Below, in pieces: positions 12,634-24,108 of a DNA stretch of 64,000 nt (the first letter of the stretch is position 1; each line of letters starts with the position of its first letter). The stretch lies in contig RHPI01000026.1 in NCBI GenBank assembly GCA_009103225.1, forward strand, positions 187,058 to 251,057, in the 5' to 3' direction. The position numbers were made by a program, and so were the translations under genes. The stretch comes from Chlorokybus atmophyticus. Taxonomy: Eukaryota > Streptophyta > Chlorokybophyceae > Chlorokybales > Chlorokybaceae. A model generated the notes under the pieces. It was not told the DNA's origin and did no database searches. It saw nothing but the letters and a program-made list of their open reading frames with translations.

Positions 12634-15610
12634 TTAATCTGCATCAAATGCGCCTAGCTCTTTCATATTTTCAAGAAAATCCTGATACTTGGTGTCGAGC
12701 TCGCCGGCACCACCAGCAACGGCACCAGCTGGTTTAGCCAGAGCAGCAGCTCGTGGCATTAAAGGCGCAACTCGCAGCTTTGGCTTCAATGGCTTAACCA
12801 CCGCATCCGCATCCCGTCGCACCCGAACAGAAGCCGGCACCTGACAATCAGCAACACTGTTTGTGTAATGCACGTAACACACGTACAAATCCACACACAC
12901 GCACAGACGCACACGCAAAAGAGTAATGTACGTACGACATGATTGTCCCTCTATGTCAAAGGAAAAACCCACCATGGCTGTGAGTGTGGGGTCCTTCTGT
13001 GCGCGAGGCAGCTTCACCACAGTTGGGGCTGCTTGTTTTACGTAGGACGCCTTGTCCCGAGCAGGAGCAGCATGTGCTGAGGCGGCTGCTGGAGGAGGTG
13101 GGCCGGGTGGAGGCCCAGGTGGAGGAGGCATCAACGGGGGTGGTCCAGGCGGGGCACCATTGGGTTGGCTTTGATAAGCTCCTGGTCGAGAGGGCGGACC
13201 GGGAGGATACATCCCAGGCGGCGGACCAGGCGGCGGTCCCATTGGGCGTTGTAATGATGGCGGGGGCCCTGATGGTGGACCGGGCAGCGGGCCAGCAGAG
13301 GATGCGCCAGCGGGGGCTCCAGGTGGGGGGCCAGGTAGGCCAGGTGGACCTGGAGGGCCAGGCGGGCCTGGTGGGCCAGGCGGGCCTGCGAGTGAGCGCG
13401 GGGGAGGAGGTGGAGGAAGATGATGACCTGGTGGCGCGTACATGTGCTGTGGCGGCGGCAGATGTGGCTGGAAACAACATGGGAACAATTAGCAACACGA
13501 CTGAGGCTCCCAGCGACGTTATATCTGACACCGAGGACAGGCTTACTGGTAAGACAAATTGTCCCATGTGCAAGGCGCCAGGTGGTGGAAGGCCGGGTGG
13601 AGGAAGCAAACCAGGCCTTGGAGGTGGTCCAGGTGGTCCTGCTGGAGGACCTCTATTCATCACCTGCGATGCATGCAAAACACGGTCTCAGCGCAACTGG
13701 CATGCGTTACTACACATTACACAGCAACTCCACACTATGCGCCCAGCTTACCATGTTAGATGTGCCAGGTGGTGCCTCATCATCATGTTGTACATCTTCA
13801 TCTTCATCTTCATCAGAAGAGTACTCGTCGGAGTCGTCTAGAGAAAGAAATCCCACAGTTGGATCTCCAGCACCATCATGGCAGCTGCTCACCATACACG
13901 CATGCACACAGCCAGTCACTCACCATCTGCGCCAGAGGGTCCGGGAGGCATCGGCGGCAGAGGTGGCGGCGGAGGGACGGGAAGCTCATGCCCGGGAGAG
14001 CCGGGCATAGGTGGTGGTGGAGGCGGCGGGGGCACAGGCAGCCCGGAGGGACCTTCTTCATCAGACTCTTCACCTTCGTCACTTGATGACTCCTTGGAAC
14101 CGAAGATGGAGGCAGTCACTGTACAATGAGACGGATAGTTAGCAAACCGGGTGCCTTGTGACATCATGTGAAGGCAGGTGACAGGTACAACGTATGGATG
14201 CCCTGTGCTGTCCTGCACTTGCATCAAGCCATGTATGCCACCTGCAAAGAGGCAATGCAACTTACATTGCGAGCGGTATATCTGCGGTTTGCCAGGTGGA
14301 GGTCTGCCTTCTGGATTGGTCAGTGGATGGTAGTAAACCGAGTCTTCAGGCTTGGGAGGAGTGGCAGTTGTAGCTCCTGGTCGCTTGGGCAAAGGAGCTG
14401 TGAGATGGCTGCGAGTACCACATTGCAATGCACAATAGATCAGCTATGCCCTCTGCCCTCTGTAAGAATTGCATGTGAAACAACGAGCAGAGAGAAAAAG
14501 CCAAAGGTGAGGGCACACCTGAACATTGGCGCATTGTCCCCACCCTCTTTGGCAAGTTCCTGCACACAGGAACACCTGATGTCAGTGTCATTAACAAGCT
14601 GTGCAAAGCGCATGACAATGACACACGTACCCTTCGCTTTTTGAGTACAAGGTTAAGTTTGTCTTCCAACTGGCGCTTCTTGTGCTTGCGGGCCTTGTCG
14701 AGTGCCCCGTCCGCCTCTGTTGCAAGAACCCATGCGTGTGAACACTTGCGCTGATGCACAACGAATGCAAGCAATCGACGCTGCCCACATACCAATCTTT
14801 CCAAGCTTATTGATCTCCTCCCTGAGCTGGTCGGGATCCTTGCGCAGAATGACTGTCTCCCTCACCTTCTTTCGTTCCTTTTTGTTCTATAAGGCATATG
14901 CCAAAACACCAGTTCAGTGGCTGAAACCGGGAGTGAGAGTAGGTGGTGTACTTGTGAGCAATGCAGCAATGCAACCCTTTCACGCTGCATAATCTGTGCA
15001 TATATACACCTACCAGTATCAACAACCAGCAAACACGGCACACAGCAGGTCACAATCCATTACACATATATGATCGGTAGAGGAGTGCTGTGTTGCACTG
15101 CCCCGCATGTCTGATCACCACACAAACACAGCATGAGCTTATGTAAATGCACAGCTGACATCTATGGTTTTCCACGTCGATTGAAACACATACACAACCT
15201 CCGCATGTAACGACACGGACAGAAGCCTGCAAAACGCAGGGCTCTAGAAAGCCAAGACACGCGCTCGACTGCAGCAACAAACTGGCACACAGGCAAATGT
15301 ACAACAAGTTTGAAAATGTACAAGACCAGAGTCATGCACACACCAAGTTACAGAAGCGATGACCTGGAATTGTACATGTAGAAAAGAGAAGGTGTATCGA
15401 TCGATGTGCATGCGCACTGTGCTGTCTGCAGTCGACACGGACAACCACTGCTGACATAGCGGAAATTCAAACCAACTCATTCACCAGAAACCCCCCAAGA
15501 GAAACATACGGTACACAGTAGCAGGCACTTACCCTCTTGACCTCCTTCTTGCGCTGCTCCTTCCGGTGGGCATCCGTAGGGTTCATCAGCTTTCCGCCCT
15601 TGGTCTTCAT
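12634..15610 (-). CDS. WBP11: WBP11-like pre-mRNA splicing factor
   Basis: WBP11 (SNP70/NpwBP) is a nuclear splicing factor whose Pro-rich tracts bind WW domains. The ATG at 15610 opens [19 protein letters not shown], the family N-terminus. Secure exons: 15533-15610, 14793-14886 ([17 protein letters not shown]), 14631-14716 ([19 protein letters not shown]), 14519-14559, 14266-14408 ([17 protein letters not shown]), 13547-13663, 12973-13467 and 12634-12840 (ends GAFDAD, TAA). Between about 13710 and 14241 lie an acidic Ser/Asp/Glu segment ([29 protein letters not shown]) and Pro-rich tracts, but exon joins there are uncertain because the frame stays open across likely introns. The 12973-13467 exon encodes a collagen-like run of GPP triplets plus PPGPPP repeats. 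It is head-to-head with the TTC39-like gene. Confidence 0.88.
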
Positions 15611-15887
15611 TGCGAATTGCACACAAAGGACTGCGACAAATTTAATAAACCCCAAATCTATATATTACTCAATTTATCCACCAGGCCAGCGACATCAACC
15701 ACCCCACCGCCGCCACCGCCGCCGCTGCCGCCTGTGCCAACCACAACAACGTGCCTCTCAAAGCCCTAGTTACGTAACTGTTCCGTTGCGTCACCGACAC
15801 AATTAGGCGAGCGTAATCGGAGCTGAAGCGTATTTTCAGGTGTGAAGCGTCATCTCCCAAACGAGACATCTGCCACGTGGCGCGAAG
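15611..15887. promoter_or_regulatory. Bidirectional promoter between WBP11-like and TTC39-like genes
   Basis: Only 277 bases separate the two divergent start codons. The segment contains CCGCCG repeats (about 15704-15728) and AAAGCCCTAG (near 15760), one base away from a telo box. No TATA box is clear. That it is a promoter is inferred from position. Confidence 0.5.
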
Positions 15888-18800
15888 ATGGCGGCGGCGG
15901 AGGTGGGGAGGGTAGTGGAGGTGGACGGTATTGTTGGGAAGGAAGAGCAGATTCTGCATGGTGTTCACCTGCTGTACGGAGACAAGGTGGCTGAAGCGGA
16001 GGTGTACTTTGAAGCCAGACAAGGGTGAGCTGCTCACATGCTTGCTGCTCTGCGTGCAACAGCATGCAGCTGCGATCGAGTCACGAGTTTAGTTCTTCCG
16101 TGGTAGATTGTACATTTAAAGGTTTGAAGACTTGCAAATGTACACGCTCACGCTGTTTGTGACTAGTACCAGTTCAATTGCACAGTGCATATCAAGCTGT
16201 CAAGTCTTTGCCTGTCAGCTGATATCACACAAAAGATCTCTTTGTCACAGTGTCAGTATCGTTTGTTTCCCAACTGCCATCTGTTAGACCAAGTCAGAAT
16301 CGTACATGTTGGCGCACAGTGGGGTGTTATGCATAAGTTGCAGCTGCTCTAGCGCTCGTCAAGACGAGCACCCGCACTCCTTCCCCCTGTGGTTCCGTTC
16401 CTCTCTAGGCAGGGTTGAAGTTGCTTGTACGAACAAAAGGAGACAGTTACGGGTGGAACGACAGCATTCAGGTCAGCACTACGTTTGGTTGAGACAATGT
16501 GGACTCGTTGTCATGCAGGTTGGGAACTCCGTTTGCTCTGCACTATGCGGAGGTGGCGACATACAAGGCGTTGCTGTCGTGCGTAGACGACGATGTCGAC
16601 AAAGCCATTGGGCTCCTGCGCGCGGCTGACGAGCGAGCTGCTTCTCAGGTATAGAGTATGCACTTGACTCTGAGGGACACACCTTAGAATATGCTGACAC
16701 TTCACGCTGAAAGGCCAGTGCGAGTTCTTCTTCTACAGCGAGCCGCATTGTCTCCTACTTCAGAACCAGTAAGGACAGCGCAGCGGATGCTGAGGAAGCT
16801 GCCCTCTCCAAATTGGAGGCGCACTGCATACAGGCTGAGACCCATCTCATGGTTGGTCTGCTGATGCTTATCAAGGCCAGTGAGTCATGGACAAGCATCC
16901 CAAAGGTGCGTTGCGCGCTCGAGTTCACAAGCATACATACATACATGCACACATACACACGTACACATACACGCATACATGCGTACCGACAGACACACAG
17001 GCATACGCGCACGCGCACACGCGCACGTTTCGTGTTCAAACATTGTGTGCACTGCTAGGCCAGTTACAGCCTGCGGAAGGCATGGCTTTCGTACCAGAAG
17101 TGTTTGCAGTCGCTTGAACAGTTGCGCACACCGTCCAGGAGCAGAGAGATGGTTGCTGGAGCTGTGCACTTTGGAGTAAGCTGGCTTGCTTTGTATACTG
17201 CAGGTTGTATGCAAGTGGCACTCGCAATGTATTGGTGGTCTTGATGAGGCCGCTCGTAGCGGTTGCAGGCTTGACTGACAGCATTGCACACGCGCGTGTG
17301 TGCCTCTTGTGCATATGGGAGTTTTGTTAGCAGTTCATTCTTACGGACAGTAATGTTCTTTTACAGGTTGGCCTGTTCAACATGTTGGTGTCCCTCATAC
17401 CTCCCGGGCTGATTACATTTGCGGAGTTTCTCGGTTTCTCGGCGGATCGTGACAAGGGCCTCTCTCTGCTTCAGAAGTCTGCCAGCAGCAACTCGTCGCG
17501 CGCATTTGTGGCCGCCTTTATGCTAATGCAATGTTAGTGGAAGTTCAGCGCGTGCAAGGCTGCAAGTTGCCCATTGCGATGAAAGGCATTACCTTATTTG
17601 CCTCTTGCCTTGCAGACCACACAGTCCTATCATCCTTTCTGCCGTTTGATCGCGCGCACTGCGCAGAGACAGAGCGGTTGCTGGCCTCCGTGCCAGCTGT
17701 CATGCAGCAGTCCTCCGTAGTTAAAGTAAGTTCTAGCTGTTGTTGAGGCAGACAGAGCAGTGGCCATCTCAAGTCCACAGCTCACGGCCGCCTTCATGGC
17801 TAGCTTGGTCACAGAGTTAGTGCCATGCACATGCATACACAGATCTGGGGTTGCTGGCTTCCTCGGACTTGTGCATTTGCAGGTTATGGCGGTGCGGTTG
17901 GCTAGGTACAAGAGTCAACCAGACCAAGCACTTGCGCTAGCCAGGTACAGAACCTCATATGGTGGTGAATCAGATGCACAGTCAAAAGTCGCTAGCGTTG
18001 ATGGGGGATGTGCATGTCTGCAGGGTGGAGTCACCAGCTGAGCTGGTGGTGCCGCAGCTGAAGCACGTGCGCATATACGAGCTGGCATGGTGTGCTTTGG
18101 CGAAGAAACGGTATGATGAAGCCGCACAGGCATGTGATGTACTCATCAAGGAAAGCTCGTGGTCAAAAGCCTTCTCCGCATATTTCAAGGTGAGCTTCTC
18201 ATGAATAATAGATAAAATTAACATGTTAGGATGCGCTGTAAGTATGGTCAGGCAGAGTATTGTTTGCTGGCTTGTCATGTCCTCTGGTTCTTCCAGGCGT
18301 GCTGTTTGTGGCAACTGGACAGCATTGGTGAAGCCAGGCGTGTTGCTGCCACGGTCAGTGGCCTGGTGAAAAGGGCAAAGGCTCCCATTGAGCACATTGC
18401 TGACAAGAGAGCCAAAGCCATGCTGAACTCCGTGCCTCTCTTCCCTGCACTGGAGGTAGACTTGGTTGGTTGCGGTCACATATTCACTCTTGACATAACA
18501 TCATTGGTACTCAGGCTTTACTTGTCGCAGCTTGCTTCTTTTTGGAACGTGTTTCAGCAGATGTCCCGCACCACGCTGCAAGAGCATGTTACAGACATCG
18601 GGGCCGCTCTCACTTCAAAGGGGGCTTCGATTCCGGGCCGCAAGGAGGAGTGGAGCGTCAACGATGAGATGTACTGTCGCTACCTGCGTGGCGTGTGCTT
18701 CCGCTGTTTGGATCAACCGCAAGAAGCGCTGCTAGATTTGCGCGCTGTTGTGGAGCACAAAGGGTCTGCCCTGGAGAAGTACCTTGTGCCCTGGGCCACA

Positions 18801-18956
18801 TACGAGTACGGGTCTCTGCTCATGCAGGACCCGGCCACGGCCGAAGCAGGCAGGCAATTGCTGAAACAGGCAACCGCATACAAGCCGCACGACTTTCAGA
18901 GCAGACTGAAGTTCATTGTGCAGGAGAGGTTGCGTGGTTACAAAAAAAGTCTTTAG
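15888..18956 (+). CDS. TTC39/IML2-family tetratricopeptide repeat protein
   Basis: A member of the TTC39 (fungal Iml2) family, TPR proteins linked in other organisms to lipid or inclusion-body handling; the role here is not known. Exons 15888-16024, 16519-16648, 16714-16905, 17059-17175, 17367-17532, 17616-17725, 17883-17944, 18024-18189 and 18297-18956 keep phase throughout and give 579 residues, a normal family length. Diagnostic parts are GLFNMLVSLIPP followed by GFSADRDKGLSLLQKSA (exon 5), the WS-A-YFK segment (exon 8) and the C-terminal SRLKFIVQERLRGYKKSL. The last exon may hide a small intron near 18456-18516: that stretch (VDLVGCGHIFTLDITSL) looks unlike the family, but no in-phase splice pair was found. 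Exon 3 has a weak AAAG acceptor. Introns are rich in CACGCA/TACATGCA words. Confidence 0.82.
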
Positions 18957-20091
18957 GTGTACCTTAATCCATTTGTCTAATCGTGCTCAGTTGGCGTGTT
19001 GAAGGAGTGAGCGCGCATCACCATATGCCGTTGTGCTGCGCAGTGCTATATTCTCCAAGGCGCATGCATTGCTGTGGCCTCCAAGCTGCTGGCCACTGTG
19101 TTTGCCAGCTGCAATTGTGCAGGGCAATTGAAGTTGCATGATTGCTTATGTCATGCACATGAAGCTGCTCTGTGATGGACACCTGTAAGGGACAGGTGTT
19201 GCGCGAGAGGTTGTTGTAAATATCGTAGAGCCTTGCAAATCATGAAACCATACCACCACTGATCACCATTAACACCAACACCCATTGCTATTTCTGGCAT
19301 TGTTGCTACTTAAGCAGGCATCCTCACACTTTATTGATCGATTCATCCAACCCTATCAACGAGGGGAGAAACACGCGTAAGCAAACCGCATTGAGTCGGC
19401 AATGACGCATTCCACTACTAGAAACTATATGACTAACTTCATGCACTGTAATTTTATTAACGCTTTGGCGAAGCCGCTTATGAGCAATCCGCGCCAACTT
19501 TGTTTGTGGTTAGTTTCCGATCAAAGCGTTTGTTTATTTGCAATTCAGCGCAACACCTCGGTTGCGCTGAATTGCAAATAAACAAATTGCAAGTTTGCAC
19601 AGTCGATACTGCGCAATGCCTTGAAAGGAGCTGATTGGCAATTGACAGGGTCGATTGAATCCGGCAATAACCAAACGGCTGGCAGCATGCTGCAAAACAC
19701 GAGCATGAGAAATATGACAGCTTGTTCCCTGTTCAAACGCGATTGTGTATGATCTACATATTGCAGTGCAATAGTGATCTGAAGCAATGAGCCATGATAT
19801 CTACCTGCATGCTCATCAAGCACGCTACCGCCTGCCAACAATTGAGCTGCTTGCTTAGACACTGCCTCGCCGCTCAGAAAAAGTACCTGAGCAGTAGATT
19901 TGCAGCCATGGCGAGCGGTTGCCAATAACCCATGCCTTACGCTACAGCATAAGCAGGGGTTGGGCGCTGCGTTGACGCATACTTCCTTGTTATATACCTG
20001 GACCAAGCACCAAGCCATGCCAACATCAGCATCATAGCATGGAATCACAGAAAGGACACAACTAGGACACAACTATGCATGACAAAAGACC
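18957..20091. other. Tail-to-tail junction between TTC39-like and cryptochrome genes
   Basis: No gene is supported. A long open frame on the minus strand (19545-20072) does not resemble the missing cryptochrome C-terminus or any other family. The main feature is the hairpin at 19529-19586. Confidence 0.5.
19529..19586. repeat. Perfect hairpin, 26-bp arms, 6-base loop
   Basis: 19529-19554 is the exact reverse complement of 19561-19586, with loop ACCTCG. It sits between convergent genes and could be shared 3' processing DNA, a foldback relic, or an assembly artefact. Confidence 0.93.
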
Positions 20092-23000
20092 CTACCGGAA
20101 GAAATCGCGCCACAGCAGCTCAAACACAAGCCAGTTCAGCCCTCCTCTGTTGCTGTCTTCAGCAGAGGATGCGACTGCGCCGCCGGCTGCCTTCAGGTCT
20201 TCGTACATCCTTCGGGGAGAGAGGCAGCCCATGGCCAGCCATGGCGATATCTTGCACGAGAAGTTAGCGCCATACTGCTTGTCAGCGGCCAAGCTGTCCT
20301 TGGCGCCACGCATGGCACTGACAGCATCAGCCACAAAAGTGCGAAGGCGTTCTAGAGCCTCTTTCTCCCCTCCAATCAGCGAAGGGGCTCCTGCGGTGTC
20401 CTGGTACAGCATGCTGCCAAGCGTGAGTTTGCGTTGCTGCATACGATAAGGCGCAGTCATCGCTGATGGTTAAAGCACCAAATTCAGTCACGCATCCCGT
20501 CATGTGGACAAGACTCACAAGCGGGAACTGTTACTTTATCATCACTGTTTCTTGTTGGTGTGTGCATGCCTACATGACACTTCGCCACCAGCAAAGTACC
20601 TGACCAACGGATGTTGAAGACAGGCCAAGCTGGTCCAATGTAGGAATGTCTCCCAACTCAAGAGATCCTTGGGCAGGAAGCCGTTTCAACTCGGCGACTG
20701 GAACTGTCTTCCTGATGGCAACGTTTTGCACCTGCTCGCGGAAGGCGCCATAGTTCGATGGCATGTCATTCAGCTTGAACGGTAGATCATCCAAATGGTA
20801 GAGCGTGCTGCCCCAAGAAGCCTTGAACTCCACGCCAATCTTCTTGAGGACGGCTTGCACCTGATGTTGATTGGCAGTTACAAGCGTGCAGAGGTAGACC
20901 ATGCCAATGACTGCCAAACCGCGGGGTGAACTTGCAACAATTACCTGTTCCTCTGCTTGCACATCCTCACGTGTGACTTCCTGGTGAGTGTACACAGCCT
21001 CAGCTCCAACCTGGCAAGGAAACAATTCAAACAAAAAGAACTCCAAGCGAATTGGAATTGAAATTTGCATAAACTGTCAGGGACGCTGCCCACGATGAAC
21101 AATGCTGCCATGAACCATCACATAAACAATATTTGCTCGTGTAAGTGACATTACAAGAGACAAAGAAGCCAATGGCCCCTCACAACTACAATACTGACGC
21201 TGCAATGTGTACTGTAGCGTAAAGTTGTGTGCACATGATAGCAAACTACAACGTGTGACTTTGCAAATTTGACCCGCATCTGACCTGGCGCCTTGATGCA
21301 CCACAGCCATGATGCGCGACTAACTGTTGCTGAAAATGACTTACTTGCTTGGCAATGTCTGCCAACACCTCTTCAGGCTTGCCAATACGCACGACAAGGT
21401 CGGTTCCATGCTGCTGCAGGCTTGCGCGCAAGTCTGAGACACACTCGCGCAAAAACTTGGCTCGATACGGGCCGGTCTTGTCAAAACCGGAGGCAGACTT
21501 GCCATAGTCCCGTGGGTCGAATATATACAAAGGTACTACAGAAGAGGCCTCCTCATTCGCATGCAGAAAGGCCTCATTGTCATGGACGCGCAGGTCGTTG
21601 CGGAACCACGAGATGACAGCACCACGCATGCCTCCAGCACCGGGAGGACGCCTGCTCTTGCGGCCACTGCACAGAGCAATAGCACCAGCATGCTTGCTTA
21701 GAATGCGTGCGGCTTGACATGGGCAGGCTAGTAACTAGGTGTTTGGGTGGTTGATGCAGCTAAGGTGTGATAGCATACGAAACAATACTTTGGCTTTTGC
21801 TGATGACTCACGCAGGAGTGTGTTTAGGGTTACGACTCATAGCATGTCACTTACCTGTCCTTGTCAAGAGATAGGTCGTTGAACAGAGAGATGTTGGCTT
21901 GCTTCAACTCGAAGCTTGGTTTGTCCATTGTCAGCGCTGACACGGTGGCAAACTTCACAGATAACGACGACATGTTGGCCACTGCTGAGTTACCAGCAGA
22001 CTTGCTCGGCATGCTGGGTGCTTGCTTCTTTACAATCTGCTGCGCAATGGATGCCTTCAACTTGCTCGCTGGTGCACGGATAGCGCTTGGCGCACCCAAA
22101 GACCGTGATGCCAGCGACATGGACGCAAATGGCAGCGCAGACGCAATGGCACAGAACTGCGGCTGAACTGCCAAGGCGGAAACCTCTTGTGCGCACGAAG
22201 TTGGAGCACTAACAACGGGTGCCAACTGAATGTTAGCAGTGTGCTTGGGAGCGGCAACTTGTGCAGCACAAAGCTGAGCGCTCTGCATGCTGCGCATGTT
22301 TGCGTCCATGACCATGTTAAACTGGGAGAAAGCGGCAGAAGCTGGGCGCTGAGCTCGCAGATCAACGCGTTTCGTGACCATGAATCTGGTGTTGTCCGCA
22401 CCCTGCGCAGTGAGGGCTTCATGGAGCTGAGCGGCATCCTCCGCGACACTCAACATGGCTGGAGGCTGCTTCCGCAGACAAGTGGAGCAAGCTGAAAAGA
22501 TGCGCAACTGCAACAACAAGCAAGTGAGTAGGACTGCGACTGTGTTACACAACTCCAGCATTTAGAAAGGTTTACGAACTTAGTACTCAATACTTGTGTA
22601 GCAAGTACACATCGTGCACTTGCATACAACCGGTCACTCATGCATTTGCCTCACCTGGAGCGCAGACAGCTGCTCAGCAGCCTCCTCCTGTGTCATGCTA
22701 TCAGCGTCAACAACGAGCACTGCCTTCTGCCAGACCCGCTCTCCAAATGCACGGCTGATGCCGTTGATCACATTCTCGTTGCTATCAGCAAGGGAGCATG
22801 CAATGACGACCGCATCAACAGCTGTCTTTCGCCTGCACAGATCGTTGGCAACAGCAGCGACCTCCGCAGCAGTTGTGAGCTGGCCAGCCGCCAGAACAGT
22901 CGCGCCATCTTCCGCTGTGTGCAGCTGCAATTGCCCCTGGCTGACACTCTGCAACAAAAACAGATGACTTTGGCAGGTGTGTGAGTGTGTTTGCAATCAA

Positions 23001-23404
23001 AGCAGCGGCGGCCAGCATCCAATGCACATCATGTCAACAACATGCACAACATGTCAACAACAAACAGAGCACACTCTCATCTGAGCATGTGCTTCCGAAA
23101 TGGTGTGCTCAATATCAAAATCACAACCTCATCGACTTGCGTAAACACCGTGCAGGCAAAGGCCAGAGTGCTGCATAGATGAAGCGCAAGCTGACTCCAT
23201 CAACTACTCCGCTGTGTGACGCACCTGCGCAGGCTGCTTGCCGAGGAGAGCGCGCACGGCGCCGGTTGTGTCCGCGCACCCAGCGCCGAGCACGAGGGCG
23301 CTGCTGAGCTGGGCCTCCCGCAGCGCCATGACGAGCGACACCGACGCCAATGCCAACGACAGCACCGCCGCAGCACACCAGCACAGCCAACAGCAGGAAA
23401 CCAT
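20092..23404 (-). CDS. Cryptochrome-DASH with N-terminal extension, lacking the C-terminal FAD half
   Basis: Exons 23225-23404, 22655-22948, 21855-22507, 21345-21666, 20945-21010, 20600-20860 and 20092-20400 join in phase to a 694-residue frame ending FELLWRDFFR then TAG. The photolyase/cryptochrome part starts at about residue 388 (GAVISWFRNDLRVHDNEAF). It has TGPYRAKFLRECVSDLR, ASWGSTLYHLDDLPF, FSCKISPWLAMGCLSPRRMY and WLVFELLWRDFF, typical of CRY-DASH. About 180 residues that normally follow, including the W-G-TG-P-DA-MR FAD-binding block, were not found downstream. Residues 1-375 are an extension: a hydrophobic or targeting-like start, then alternating strand/helix segments (SSALVLGAG, VDAVVIACS, KAVLVVDAD) that loosely suggest a Rossmann-type domain. 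That reading is inference. The stop may instead be a GTAGGG donor to a missed exon. Confidence 0.85.
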
Positions 23405-23589
23405 GCGGATGCTTTTCTGTGACGCAAACAGCGTTGATTACAGCTGCATACTTCTGAACACGTTCAATTACAGCTCAAGACACACCAGATAACGATGATA
23501 TCTTCCTGCACTCTCTTTTTTGTAAGGATATCTGCTTTCTAGATACATACTAGCCGTCTTGTTTCACACGGGGTGCCGGCGTGGACAGC
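23405..23589. promoter_or_regulatory. Short divergent promoter between the cryptochrome and a small unknown gene
   Basis: 185 bases separate the two start codons. No clear core motif was identified; assignment is by position. Confidence 0.35.
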
Positions 23590-24108
23590 ATGGCGGAGGT
23601 GGGAGGCGGCGGCGGTGCCGGCGATGGTGATGGGGAAGCTGGGAAGGCGCAGAGGGAACCCGGTTCCACGGTTAGGAAGCTGGTGCAGCACCTGGACGCG
23701 TTCCGGGGCGCCAGCGTGGAGGAGCACAAGTCCTGATTGAAAAACACCCTGAGCAAGGTGCATGCCCTTCGCGGAGTTGCGCACAACCTGTTGCTTCACA
23801 CACGCCATGCATGAAAACTTACAGCTACGCGGCAAGTACACAAACATTAATTATCGCAAGCATGCCCAGAGATCAGCATGTGTACGTTTGGGTGCACCTT
23901 TGTTTTGTTGATTGCCTATCAATACATCATTCCATGTTATCTTGGTTGCTGTATTGGTACTCATGTTCTGCACTAAACCTTTGGGCGTTTGTTGTGATTG
24001 GTACAGCTGTTCAACCTTGGCAAGGCAAAGCCAGTAAAGAAGAAGGGGGACGTTGTGCCGCACGTCCACAGTGTGCTCAGGATCAGGGCGCAGCGCGGTT
24101 TGCAACAA
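23590..24108 (+). pseudogene. Small unknown gene with an in-frame TGA
   Basis: Exon 1 (23590-23757) starts MAEVGGGGGAGDGDGEAG and continues TVRKLVQHLDAFRGASVEEH. Exon 2 (24007-24108) gives LFNLGKAKPVKKKGDVVPHV. Both exons are exact multiples of three and join in phase 0 across a GT-AG intron, which supports real coding. A TGA at 23734-23736 interrupts exon 1, with coding character (LKNTLSK) resuming after it. Further exons past 24108 are likely but were not identified. The product is Gly/Asp-rich then basic, with no recognised family. It may be a pseudogene, contain a sequence error, or start after the TGA. Confidence 0.4.

Noticed and set aside
12984-13841. 285-codon plus-strand open frame
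   Set aside because: It is the antisense shadow of the Pro/Gly-rich WBP11-like exons, whose codon bias keeps the opposite strand open.
19545-20072. 175-codon minus-strand frame as the missing cryptochrome C-terminus
   Set aside because: It has none of the conserved FAD-pocket residues, and part of it lies in the hairpin arm.
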